Below, in pieces: positions 50,115-62,144 of a stretch of 64,000 bases of DNA. The notes beneath the pieces are model-generated. The model was not told where the DNA came from, did not search any database, and saw only the letters and a program-made list of their open reading frames with translations. The position numbers and the translations under genes are program-made. This DNA comes from Cotesia glomerata (lineage: Eukaryota > Arthropoda > Insecta > Hymenoptera > Braconidae): contig NC_058159.1 in NCBI RefSeq assembly GCF_020080835.1, forward strand, positions 27,996,474 through 28,060,473. The letters run 5' to 3'. The stretch's first letter is position 1. Each line of letters starts with the position of its first letter.

Positions 50115-50358
50115 TAAATCGAATTTCTAATTTGCAAATTGTCTAACTCCATTTTAGAGAATTTTTTATTTGTACGAAAAAAAATAATTAGTTTAAAATT
50201 TATTATCACTTTAAAAAACTATTTAATATCATTAATATCTAATAGAGATATAATGTTTAGGTTTGAATCATTAAAATAATTTATAATTGGATTATTACTA
50301 CATAAAAATGTTAAAAAATAATAAGTTAGACAAATTGCTAATTAGACCGTCGAAATGA
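50115..50358. mobile_element. palindromic MITE, copy 2
   Basis: Ends AATCGAATTTCTAATTTGCA..TTGCTAATTAGACCGTCGA. Same family as 25423-25670, reversed. Confidence 0.6.
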
Positions 50359-51020
50359 GCCAAAATAGAAGGTTGTCTTTATCTGTATAATTATGATACT
50401 CAGCTTTTAAAAATTTTAAAAATAAAAAGTAAAACAGAAATAAATATTGTGCAGCTCGATGGCACACTTGAAATAACTTGAGAGTGAAAGCGAGAGAAAG
50501 GAAGAAAAAGTTTAAGAAAAAAAGTGACAAAATAATTATCTATAATAATAACATTTATTGAAATAATTTTTCTTTTTTAATTCGTTTTATTTTTAATTGA
50601 AAAATTGTTATTTAGCTCAGTATTTTTGTATTTTATACACAAATTGTACTTAATTTAAGTCACTGGTCCTTCAATACTCCAAGAAATTGCATGGAATTGT
50701 ATATTATTATAAAATCTAAATGATTAATTAATTGACAATTAAATCACCAGATATAAAATTATAAAATCATCTTAAATGAATTTATTGTCTCTTTAATAAT
50801 TATTTCTTGGTGATTCGATTTTTATACCGCTTATTTAAAATAATAATTGTACGCAAATTGCTAATAAATATTAGTTTCTAAAATAAGTATTATATAATTT
50901 AACCGTGTAAAAAATAGTTTCTTTATTATTATTATTTTATACTTCAACGCAAAACTCTATAGAATTTAATGGAAGAGTTTTAGCGCATGAGTAATATTTT
51001 ATGAAAAAAATAATCCACTT

Positions 51021-54000
51021 TTAAATCTCAATTAAAATATCTTCCAAAGGCTTGCGCTCAAGTTTAGGTACCGTTGCATCGTCAGCCGGATACCCGACAG
51101 GTAAAAGAAGGCACAATTTCTCGTTGAAAGGACGTCCCAAAAGAGTTCTGAGTGCAGGTCCACAGTTCAAGGGCGTCGAAGTGAGTGTAACAAGTCCCGC
51201 AAACTGCAATGTGAATGCCCAAAAAAAAACTCTTTAGTAACGAAACATAAAATACTAGTAACCTTGCAGTCACTATGTGACTGCTGTAACTTGTGAAATG
51301 TGAATAAATTAAATTTTGCTGAATTAAATAATGACTTTTGTTAAATTGTACTGTATTTTTTTAACTATTGACGTTTTTAAGGATATAAGCTCATCCCGAT
51401 GTTACACTCATCGAGAGCTTTCATTTGAATACACACATACATTTTGATATATTTTTCATATATACAAATATATAATATATATATAAATATATGAAAAACT
51501 GATGTGGGTACTCAAATGAGAGGTCTTAATGAGTGTAACATCAGGATGAGTTTATATCTTTAAAAATGTCAATAGTCCACAAGATACAAGGTCATTTCTT
51601 AATTATTGATATTTTTAAAAATGTAAGCTGATCCTGATGTTACACTCATCAAAAGCTTTAATTTGAGTACCCACATGTATTTTGATATATTTTTCATATA
51701 TACATATATATAATATATGTATATAAATATATGAAAAACTGATGTGGGTACACAAATGAAAGTTCTTAATGAGTGTAACATCAAGATGAGTTTATATCTT
51801 TAAAAATGTCAATCGCGCACAAAATACAAGATCATTTTTTACTTATTGATATTTTTTAAGTTCTAAGCTCATCCCGATGTTACACTCATCAAGAGCTTTC
51901 ATTTGAGTACGCACATGCATTTTGATATATTTTTCATATATAAATATATATAATATACTTAAAAATATATGAAAAAATGATGTGGGTGCTTAAATGAAAG
52001 ATCTTGATGAGTGTAATATCAGGATGAGCTTATATCTTTAAAAATGTCAATCGTGCACAAAATACAAGATTATTTCTTAATTATTGATATTTTTTAAGTT
52101 CTAAGCTCATCCTGATGTTACACTAATCAAAAGCTTTCATTTGAGTACCCACATCATTTTTTCATATATTTTTCATATACACATATATAGTATATATATA
52201 AATATATGAAAAAATGATGTGGGTACTCAAATGAAAGGTCTTGATGAGTGTAACATCGGGATAAGCTTATATCTTTAAAAATGTCAATCGTGCACAAGAT
52301 ACAAGGTCAATTCTTAATTATTGACATTTTTAAAGATGTAGGCTCATCCCGATGTTACACTCATCAAGAGCTTTCATTTAAGTACCCACATGCTTTTGAT
52401 ATATTTTTTTCGCATGCTTTTTGATATATCTTATATTATAAAATAGATGAAAGTCTTGAAATTAGTCTTGAAGAAAGTCAAAGGTCGAAACTCGCAAAAA
52501 ACGGACCACGATTCATTATTGGTTAAAATTGAGGCGCGCGCGTAGCGCGCTATTCAAATTTCTAGTATATATATAATATACATAAATATATGAAAAATTG
52601 ATGTGGGTACTCAAATGAAAGGTCTTGATGAGTGTAACATCGGGATGAGCTTATATCTTTAAAAATGTCAATAGTTCACAAGATACAAGGTCTTTTCTTA
52701 ATTATGTACCTAAAGATAGAGCATTTTCGAATGAAACCTAAATCCTTATCATAAATTGACTATTGATGAGAATGATATGAAACCATGAAAAGGCTCAACT
52801 CCAGGTCAAGACTTTTCCAACGATACCAAATTTAATAAAAACCCATTTTATCATATAAATACTGGCCACAAAATTTTGCTTATTCTCTTAATAATACAGA
52901 TAATGTGTACAAAATATAATCTGTACATAATGACCATCTAATTTCCCTTTACAGATTACCTGAATAGCCGTAATGAGAATCCCGCAGGCTATCGAGACAC
53001 TCATGTCGCAGTAATAATGAATCTTAGGTCTTCCATTAGCCAGCATACCGTACTTCTGCTTAAACACAATTATTAAGTACGGTGCTTGCGTGAGATACTC
53101 TTTAATCCAATTTGTCTTCAACGGCTTCAAGTCTGTCGTCCACTTTTTACCCATGCGTTTTTTATAGTTTATCTCTTCCTCTTGTTCGATTATCTCCCTT
53201 ATCCTCATCTTCGTTTCTTTATCAGACACCACCACAAAAGTCCAAGGCTCCGTGTGGGCACCACTCGGTGCTGTCCCTGATTAAACAGGTCACCCTTAAT
53301 CATTTTTATTTATAATTTATAATAAAAACATACCCTGGTTAAAAATACTAATTGAAAAGAATTGAGAAGCGGTAACTCCATGCAAACTGTATATATTTAT
53401 ACATACATGATCTATATATACTAGGGTGGCCCAAAAAACCGACTATTTTTTTTTTTTCTTAGTCTCGAGTGAAAAATGTTAGTTTTTGATGTTTTAAGAG
53501 CCCTCACCAAAATACAGTTCAAAAAAAATTTTTTAAGAGGTCACTCCAAATTTTTTAAAATTTCAAAAATCGTCAAAAATCGATTTTTTTTTTTTAATTT
53601 TTTTTCTTGTTACGGTATAATTTTATAGAACAAAAAAAAATAATTTTCTGAAAGTTTAATTTCAAAATTTTATTTTTGACTGGGTGGTCATAATTTTTTT
53701 TTTCTTTAATTAGTCATATCGCTGACTTTAAATGTTGGGAGTGGTACGTTGGGGTCTTTTGGTTTGTAAAAATCTTAACCTACGCGGCAAGGTCAAATCT
53801 CAACCAAGCTGGTTTCTAAGACCAGCTTGGGATTCGAACCCACGCCTGGCAGTTGATTAAATAAAATTATTAAATTAAAAAAATTATATTTTCTATGTTG
53901 TGCTTGATTTTTAGTTCATCTCGTGATGTATTTTTATCGATTATGGTACTAAATAAAAAAAAAAAATGCATGGAATTTTAATTTGAATAGTAAAAGGTCG

Positions 54001-54782
54001 CTCGAAAAAATCTAAACTAATGCACTAATAAATTGAAAAAAATTATGAGCAACCTTTTAAAATTTTAATTTTGAACTGAAATTTTAAGAAAATTATTTTT
54101 TTTTAGTTTATAAAATTATACCGTAACGAGAAAAAAAATTAAAAAAAAAAAGTTCAATTTTTGACGATTTTTGAAATTTTAAAAAATTTGGAGTGACCTC
54201 TTAAAAATTTTTTTTTGAACTGTCTTTTGGAGAGGGCTCTTAAAACATCAAAAACTAACATTTTTTCACTCGAGACTCAAAAAAAATAGTTGGTTTTTGG
54301 GCCACCCTAATATATACAAACAAAGAATTGAAATTATTGAAAAGAATTTTAATTTCATCATTTTTAATTCTTTTCAATCAATATTTTTAAACAGGATAAT
54401 TATAAATATAAGTACCTGCTGCTTTAATTATATCATGAATAACGCTGCGAGGAACAGGCTCTGAGCTAAAAAATCTAATTGTTCTCCGTGCGTTAGCAAT
54501 TTTATAAAATTCTTTAGCACGATTTTTCAGATCTTCAACACTTGGCTTTGCATAAACATAAGGAATGTGTTCCAAGTCTATTGATAAAGCCGGTTCATCA
54601 TTACCCGGCTCGTCTTCAATGTACTCTGTTGAATAACTATCTCTTAAATTTTTATTTTCTTCACCACTTTCACAACGCAACTGTTTGTACTTTGATATTA
54701 TGTTTATAATACCGTAAAAAATGGGAATTATTATTAAGCAATAACCGTAATTTGTCCAGAAAGGAAATAGTTCAGCCAACAT
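51021..54782 (-). CDS. IYD: iodotyrosine deiodinase (halotyrosine dehalogenase), nitroreductase fold
   Basis: FMN-dependent membrane enzyme that reductively removes halogen from mono- and di-iodotyrosine. The insect homologue is known as condet and debrominates/deiodinates halotyrosines. Minus-strand exons 54782-54416, 53276-52960 and 51203-51021 (TAA) join in phases 1 and 0 to 288 residues, against 289 in human. An N-terminal hydrophobic segment (about 12-30) is a membrane anchor. NARRTIRF (97-104) and TAPSGAHTEPW (124-134) are flavin-binding motifs. The substrate lid is intact: Glu156 and Tyr160 in EEEINY, and Lys181 in NWIKEYL, equivalent to the human Glu157/Tyr161/Lys182 triad. CGILITAIQ, TPLNCGP, LLGRP and LPVGYP follow. 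It converges on d4, with about 4.2 kb between their stop codons. Confidence 0.96.
51255..52900 (-). mobile_element. Helitron-like H1, copy in IYD intron 2
   Basis: Minus strand: A/TCTGTATTATTAAGAG at 52900, hairpin 51266-51284, CTAG/T at 51255. About five palindromic units. The last is split by a 137-bp element of another Helitron family (52429-52565). It fills all but about 110 bp of the intron. Confidence 0.88.
52429..52565 (+). mobile_element. 137-bp non-autonomous Helitron (H3), nested in H1 array
   Basis: Starts A/TCTTATATTATAAAATAG. It ends with GC-rich hairpin GCGCGCGCGTAGCGCGC, then TATTCAAATTTCTAG/T. The flanks rejoin as the AT-rich centre of an H1 palindromic unit, so it inserted between A and T after the array existed. 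Confidence 0.75.
53333..54396. mobile_element. MITE C, copy 3, split by a hAT-like element (IYD intron 1)
   Basis: TA/CCCTGGTTAAAAATACTAAT at 53333 and CAATATTTTTAAACAGGA/TA at 54396. The 888-bp hAT-like element sits inside. C ends 19 bp from the 5' splice site of the intron. Confidence 0.75.
53422..54309. mobile_element. hAT-like non-autonomous element, 8-bp duplication
   Basis: Termini TAGGGTGGCCCAAAAA and its complement, extending into inverted arms of about 200 bp. The flanks are ATATATAC on both sides (53414-53421, 54310-54317). An 8-bp duplication and a YAGGG start fit the hAT superfamily. The middle holds CCAAGCTGG..CCAGCTTGG (53804-53830) beside a minus-strand B-box-like GGTTCGAATCC (53840-53830). 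No transposase frame. Confidence 0.75.
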
Positions 54783-57700
54783 TTTATTTATTTATTATTT
54801 TTTTTATTTTTTAAGCTATTAATTTTTTAATTTATTTATTTATTTATTTATTTGGAAAAGATTTTATTAATTAAATTTTTACCATCAATTAATTTACTTT
54901 TTGTTACTTACTATTATCAGTTCTCAATTAAATTAAATTTACTTTACTTTTGCTTACATTGAATTTTTCACAAAAAGAAATTACGCGTCTTTTAAGATAA
55001 CTTGTCAGTTGTCAATGATCAACTCTTTATGATTATGATCCAATATCAAGCATTCGCTTTTCCCTTTCCTTTTTAAACTTCAACCGTATCATTAAATTCA
55101 AAGGACGGTAACGTTACTTTTTACACTGTACGATTATTTCATTATAATTTTCTACATTCCACTGTCTGTATATTGTACACATATTTATTATATTTATACA
55201 AATTCATGTGAGGGGAGAATAATGATAAGTGTCATCATCACCATTCGAGGATTGTTGCCATCAATTTAACATATGTTTTTCATTTATTTTAATTATTCAA
55301 AGGCCTCTGTAATCTTGCATTGATTAGAGGGAATTGTCATCAGTTCGTGTACATTCATGAATATGTTATTTTCATTCTATTTAATCAATAGTTCAATAAA
55401 ATAAATTAAAAGTTCATCTATTAATATAAATTTATTATATTTATAGTTTTAAGATTTTTTTTTAATAATAATACTTGGATTTTTTTTTTATAAATTAAAA
55501 ATACTCAGGACATTTATGCAAATTAAATTACTGGAATTTTAAAATAGATAGTTATAAGATGATTGATTTTTTTTTATTTTTGGTTTTATTGTAAATCAAA
55601 TTTTCAATTAAACTCTGAAAAAAAAGTATAAAAATTAAAAAAAATTTATTTTTTATCAATATTTTATTTATAAACAAAAATTTTCACTTAAAAAAATTTA
55701 ATGACATTAAAATTTTTAAAAATGTTTGACACTGAAGTTGACAGAAATTTTTTTATTTTATAGCAATTAAATTGTGAAAAAAAAATTAATAAAAAAAATT
55801 CCATAAATGAAAATTGAAAAAAATAATATTAATGAAAATTTTTAGAATTTTTTTAAATCTATCTAATTGATTTTTTATAAAAATTGACAGTTGTCAGCTA
55901 ACTTCAGTATCATAAAAGTGAAAATTAATTTAGCAAATATTTGATAATTTATGATATTAAATTTAGCTTTCAATTTTTTAAGTTTTTTATTTAACAAATA
56001 AATTTTTTCTGAATAATTATTTAAAAAAAATTGCATTTATAATTTCTTAAAATTTCTACATGTCAATTTTTCTTTCTCATTTTTTTTTATCATAATTTAT
56101 TTGTTAAAAAAATTCAAAAAATTATTAAGTATCTGTTAAATTTATTTTCATAAATTTGTTCTAAAAAATTATTTTTGAAAAATTGCATTTTTAGTTTTTT
56201 AAAATTTAATTTTTAATAATTTAAATTTAATAATAAAAATTTTTTTTGATAATTTATTTTTGTTACAAAAATTCTTAAAATCATCAACTATCTAACCAAA
56301 TTAATTTTCATTGATAATTTTAAGAATTTTTTTTACAAGTAATTTATTTATGAAAATTAATTTAGCAGATATTTGATAATTTTAACAAATAAATTATGAC
56401 AAAAAAAAAGTAGAAAAAAAATGATATGAAGAAATTTAGAAAAGTAAAAAATGCAATTTTTTTTTAATAATTTTTTGGAAAAAATCTATTTGTTAGAAAA
56501 AATTGAAAAATGGTTAAGTGACTGCTAACTTTAATGTCATAATTTATTTTGAAAAAAATTTCTATTTAAAAAACTTGAAAAACTATAAGTGCAATTTTTA
56601 ATAAATTTTTTTTAAATTCTAGTTTAATAAATGAAAAAAAAATCAAAAAATTAAAAATGGCGGCTAATCTAAGTATAATAAATAAAAAATTCAATTTTTT
56701 AAAAATAATTTTTTGTAACAAATTTGTTCGGAAAAAAAAATTTTAAAAAAATAAAATTTTTTATGAAAATCAATTTAGCAGATATTTGATAATTTTAAGA
56801 ATTTTTGTAACAAATAAATTATGGCAAAAAAAAAATAATAAAAAAAATTGATATGTAGAAAAAAAAAAAAATAAAAAATGCAACTTTTTAAAAATAATTT
56901 TTCGGAAAAAATTTATTTGTTAAAAAAAATTTTGAAATAATCAAGTGACTGCTAACTTTATTGTCATAATTTTTTTCTAATAAAAAAAATGAAAACTAAG
57001 TTAGCCGACGTCTAAAATTTTTTAGAATTTTTTTTTATTAACAAAATGATTACGAAAAAATTAAAAAAAAAAAATTCAATTTTAAAAAACTAAAAACTAT
57101 AAATGAAAATAAAGTTAGCCGACATCTAAAAAATTATGATTTTTTTTATTAATAAATTATTATAAAAAATAAAAAAAAAAATTTTCATTTGTTAAAAACT
57201 TCAAAAACTATAAGTGCAATTTTTTAAAAATATTTTTTAGTTATAATTTAATAAATTGAGCAAAATAAAAAAAATAAAAAATGTCGGCTAACTTTACTAT
57301 CTATATAAAAAAAAAAATATTTTTGTAGTGATTAACTTGTGGCGCCGCCAGATAACCAAGTGGTACGATGAGAAAATCTCTTCGCAGTATTGTAAAGACC
57401 TAGAATAATTTCAACACACATTTACTTATAATCCGTGTATGAGATAATACCTATATACGTCGGCCTATATATCTATGTACATAAAATGAACATGTGTGGA
57501 GTCTGCAAAACAGTGCTTACACAGATAGGCAGAATAAATGTGCAACCGCGACCGTGATACGACCAAGAAGGCAATGGATTGTCCATATAGTAGTGTTTTA
57601 AAAGTAACTAACATAACCGGCCAATTGCGTCGTACACCAGGCGCGACAAATCCAAGTAAAAATAATAATACAAAAACGCTGTATTAAGTTTAAGGATTGT

Positions 57701-58340
57701 TTGTTTAAGTACTTATGTATGTACTATATACTGTATTATTATTTTATTAATCTCCAACATAATCAGGTTATAAATATACATGTTACTTATTTATTCAATA
57801 GCTTCACTGTTTTCGCTAAAATAGAGAATATCAAGTTATGAAGACAATTATGTATCAGTTGAAAGAATTACTACGACACAAATCTAATAATTGACATAAA
57901 ATTATTAAAATTATTAAATAATTCGAGTGACATTTGAATTTCTTTAAAGTTTTAGTAGTTTTATAATTTGACATTATAGTGGTGGTGTAAAAAATGCAAA
58001 ATGGAATTTTAAAATAGACCGAATAGAGAAAGAGAGATGGAAATGATGATGTTAATTTTAAATCCAACTGAAATGTCATTTAGTAACTTGAGAGTTATCC
58101 TAAAAATTCAATAGTTCAGCAAGTACTAGTGGGAGAGGTTAAAAACGTTTTATTTGGTGTAATCAAGAGCAAGTCCGGCAGGTGATCTATCGAAAACCGG
58201 ACGTGTCGGTAGTGACACTTGATATTTAGCCGGGTTAAAATCTCATATTTTACCAGTGTAGCTACACCGAGAGCTAACAGAGATAGAAAATAGAAAGTGT
58301 ATGTTGCTGAAATTTAAAGGTGCACTGAGAAGAGAATAGG
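54783..58340. promoter_or_regulatory. divergent promoter region, IYD and 58.3-kb gene
   Basis: 54783-55430 is unique DNA upstream of IYD. 55680-57300 is MITE cluster. 57330-57660 and 58130-58340 are GC-richer and unique, the likely promoter and 5' untranslated exon(s) of the gene starting at 58341. A possible donor CCAA/GTAAAA at about 57656 could end a leader exon. No core promoter motif can be asserted. Confidence 0.4.
55680..57300. repeat. cluster of family J MITEs
   Basis: About six head-to-tail or nested copies of ~190-bp AT-rich inverted repeats. Both end variants occur (GTTAGCCGACAT and ATTTAGCAGATATTTGATAA / AGTGACTGCTAACTTTAATG). No other content seen. Confidence 0.65.
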
Positions 58341-58455
58341 ATGGAGAATGTCATGCAGCCACCCCTTCTACCAGCTAGAGCACCACTAACACATCTAAAT
58401 TCAACTGCTGACAGTGACAATGCCAATGAAACTGTCACACATGTCTTGACATTTG
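58341..58455 (+). CDS. first coding exon of an unrecognised gene (runs off window)
   Basis: ATG at 58341 opens 38 codons (MENVMQPPLLPARAPLTHLN at the N-terminus, ending THVLTFG) and runs into a strong donor, TTTG/GTAAGT, at 58456. The exon is GC-richer than its surroundings and preceded by non-repetitive DNA, as expected of a 5' untranslated region. Two N-glycosylation-type sequons (NST, NET) occur, but there is no signal peptide and no domain I recognise. No convincing second exon is visible before 64000, so the first intron would exceed 5.5 kb. It is divergent from the deiodinase gene, start codons about 3.6 kb apart. Confidence 0.5.
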
Positions 58456-58489
58456 GTAAGTTTTTATAATACTCAAGTCAGCTGATATC

Positions 58490-59505
58490 TGATGATTTTT
58501 AGGATTTTTTTAAACAAAAATAAATTATTAAAATGATACTTTTCCAAAAAATTTCATTTTTAGATAATAATAAAGTTAGCCGACATTTTTTATTTTTTTA
58601 TTTTGCTTAATTTATTAAATTATAACTAAAAAATATTTTTTTAAAATTGCACTATAGTTTTTGAAGTTTTTAACAAGTGAAGAAATTTTTTTTTGTAATA
58701 AGTAATTCTTTAATATAAAAAATCATAAAATTTTTTAGATGTCGGCTAACTTTATTTTCATCATTTTTAAACGTCAAAGAAATTTAATGATATTAAAGTT
58801 AGCTGTCACTTGAACATTTTTTAATTTTGTTTAACAAAAAAATTTATTCCGAAAAATTATTTTTAAAAAATTGCATTTTTAATTTATTAAAATTTCTAAA
58901 TGTCCATTGTTTTTCTCTTTTTTTTATGCAGTAATTTATTTATTAAAAAAATTATTAAAATTATTAAATATCGGCTAAATTAATTTTCATAGAAATTTAT
59001 TGTTGCCTTTTTTTTAATAGTAATTTATTTGTTGTAAAAATCCAAATGAATATTGTCAGCTAACTTCAGCTTCATAAGTTTTAATTATCATTAATTAAAC
59101 TGTTTTAATTTTTAAAATAAATCAATATTCGGGCTTTTTTTATAACCCTAATTTCTTTTTCATTTATTAAAGTAGAACTAAAAAATATTTTAAAAAAATT
59201 GCACTTATAGTTTTTCAAATTTTTTACAAATTTAATTTTTTTTTTTTTTTTTAAACTAATTGTTAAAATTTTTAGATCTCGGCTAACTTAATTTTCATAT
59301 TTTTTTTTACTTGGTAAAATTACTATAATAATAAAGTTAGCCGACATTTTTTACTTTTTTATTTTGCTTAATTTATTAAATTATAACTAAAAAATATTTT
59401 TTAAAAATTGCACTTATAGTTTTTGGAGTTTTTAATTGATGAAAAAAAATTTTTTTTAATAAAAAAAATCAAAAATTTTTAGATGTCGGCTAACTTTATT
59501 TTCAT
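58490..59505. repeat. cluster of family J MITEs in first intron of the 58.3-kb gene
   Basis: At least four AT-rich inverted repeats, e.g. 58562-58760 and 59325-59505, each bounded by AAAGTTAGCCGACATTT and ATGTCGGCTAACTTTATT. Confidence 0.65.
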
Positions 59506-60044
59506 AAAATTACTCACTACTCATTGCTCAATCTTTATAACGGTATACAAATGCTTGTACTTTCGTTTTAAGAAATTTTTTTCATTACATAAATTTACTA
59601 GCTAGGTCACTATCGACCAAACTTCAAGATCCAAAGTAGAACCCCATTATCGATAAATTTTTATCTGGAACTAAAAATATCGATGAAGTTGATTGATAAC
59701 TGTACTGAGTTCATAATAAAAGTTGGCTTTTTAAATAATTATACAACTCAATAATTATGAAGTGGTATTTAAAAACATATTTAAAACTGATAAATTTGTT
59801 CGTCATGCTGATAAATTTGAAACATTCTATTTAGTAATTTATAATTTTTAAGTAGATTTGTAAGAGAAATCTAACTACCATAAGCTGTAATTTTTCTTAC
59901 GCAATCTTTCGACATTATTTTACTGAAATATGCTTTGTTTTCTTCACTTGGTCTGAGAAGATTTAATAATTGATAATTATAAATAATTAAGAATACATAT
60001 TTTTTTATAATAACCATATTTATTTATTGATTTATTTATTTATA

Positions 60045-60690
60045 CACAGAAAAAAAGGTTCACTTGAGCTAAGAAAATATTTTTCTTCCTAATTATTTTC
60101 TTGAGTAAAAAAAAATTTTTTTTTTTGACCCAAGAAATTTCACTTATTCCAACAAAATTAATTTTCTTGCTTTAAGAAATACGTATCTTGATCCAAGAAA
60201 ATTTATTTAAGTCAAAAAAATCTTTGTTTTGAGAAAATTCAGCCTCTTGCTCCAAAAAATTAAGTTCTTGATAGAAGTAAATTTTCTTGTCTTGAGAAAA
60301 TTTCTCTCTTGCTTTAAAAAATTAAATATAAAGATAGAAGTAAATTTTCATTAATATTTTTATTGATTAACATGTCAAATGGCAAGATCAAATAATATTT
60401 CATCATTTTTTTTCATTCAATATATATAATTGCACGCTAAAATAATATAAAATGGATATCAAATATTCAAAAGAAAAATTTTCTCAAAGTGTAGTGGCGC
60501 TGCTTCCCTAAAGTATCTAAAAATCTTAATCAAATATAAAAATTTACTGTATCAAATATTGATGATAATTTGAATTAAGAAAAAATTACTTTCACCAAGA
60601 AAAATTTTTACTTCGGCCAACACAGCTTCGGTCTTCCTTCAGGAACCTGAAAATTTTCTTGAGCCAAAAATTTTATTCTCTTCTTATACG
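60045..60690. mobile_element. MITE family E, copy 4 (right end decayed)
   Basis: Starts TATA/CACAGAAAAAAAGGTTCAC and follows the same body to CTTGAGCCAAAAATTTTATTC. The terminal CTGTG is lost. Confidence 0.65.
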
Positions 60691-62144
60691 CAAATCGATT
60701 TTATCCACATTGGTAATACAAAATTTGGAGATAAATTAATATAAAAAATTATAATAGAAGAGAAAGACTAATATAAAAAGAAAAATAATTGTAAAATTAT
60801 GTTACAAGATTGCTTTTAATTTAGCTAAGAATTTTTTACAGGAATCTTCAAAAAAATTGATAGTGTAATATCTATTAATAAGAGCTTATATTCTGTTTCT
60901 TGGACTATTGATCACATAGTTTTTATTAGATTTAGTTGTTTTCAGTAGTCAATTATGTCTAAGGTTAAGATTCTTTTCGATGAACTCGAAGCTGTTTAGT
61001 AAATCGGGTGCTTTAATTAAGCCTGTGAATAATTTAAAGATCTGTCTCCGTTTTTCAAATATAAGCATAATAAAAAAAAATTAATTTATACTGTTTTATC
61101 TTCTTCGGATAATTTTTAAAAACTACAATTTTTTTTTGTCAACATTACAATATAAAATAAAAATTCCAAACTTCTTTCTCGAAGACTAAATTAACCATAT
61201 GTTAATTAGTTAGGGCCAAATAATTACCCTAAGTGACAAGCTGACATTATGTTTTAGCTATTCAAATTTAAAACTTGAACCTGGACATTGAAATAACAAA
61301 TACTTCATATAATGTAAGCAGTATTTAATGTAAGTAGTAGTCATCCTGATAACTTTAAAGCTAAATACCCAGCATAATTATTTTTTAATGACTATTTACA
61401 GTCAGATTTAAACCCTGAAGTTTAAAATAAAAAGCAAGCCTTGGGTTGGGTCTCACTTTTATGTAAAATGGCAAAGAAATTTCAATATTATCTGAGTAGA
61501 GATCTCCAAAAAACTATGTCTATGTCGTTAGAGGAATATTATATGATCTGTGAGTATAAGCTCAGCCAAAATGGAGGTCTATGCCCTTTACATTTCTTTG
61601 TGGGGAAATTTTTCAGGTATAGCCAATACTTAGACCTAAAGCATGACCACAGTAGGCATAAGAATTTATCACAAGTGTTCATGGGTATAAAATTTCCTGA
61701 AAGGTCTATAAAATATAATAAAACTAAACACACCGCAGGTAAAAGCGGCCGAACAGATGAATCCCCATAAAAGCTTTCTATACTCTGCCGTATGGCACGC
61801 TGTGTCATGATGTAGATTGCTTACAACCGGTCGAAGCCAGGATGATGGGGATTGTTGGCATTGTCCACTTTTTGGGACACGGGTTTGTTATGTGACTCAC
61901 CTGGTCTTGGCATACTCTCTGGCTCTGTCCTGTAACTACCTAATATTCGCAATACAAGTTAACTCCCTGCATTGCTGTATGTATCATGTACTCCTACTCC
62001 TTCTTGTTCCGGTGGGTTGTTGGTCAATGCGTCATATGAAAGCCCATAGTTGCAAAAATAATTCAATATCAATATACAGTAAGTCAGCTGCTAATAATAA
62101 ATAAAATTAAATATTATTATTTAATTTTTTTATATATTTTATTA
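60691..62144. other. unassigned region with a GC-richer island
   Basis: 60691-61400 is plain AT-rich DNA. 61440-62100 is distinctly richer in G+C, with open frames of about 90-110 codons on both strands. The two plus-strand frames begin at TTG, not ATG, and none resembles a known protein. It could be an exon or non-coding transcript of the 58.3-kb gene, or an old transposon. Confidence 0.35.

Larger units (their letters stand above)
46847..51020. other. d4/IYD convergent intergenic region
   Basis: d4 3' untranslated sequence with the piggyBac-like MITE, then unique AT-rich DNA (47470-48140), element H with nested MITEs, a 49900-50010 segment that is an inverted copy of part of element G, and the MITE at 50115-50358. 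The last 500 bp before 51020 would hold the IYD 3' end. No further gene recognised. Confidence 0.5.

Noticed and set aside
53800..53860. tRNA gene on the minus strand near a B-box-like motif
   Set aside because: No A box, acceptor stem or anticodon arm can be drawn. It is only a B-box-like motif beside a hairpin inside the hAT-like element.
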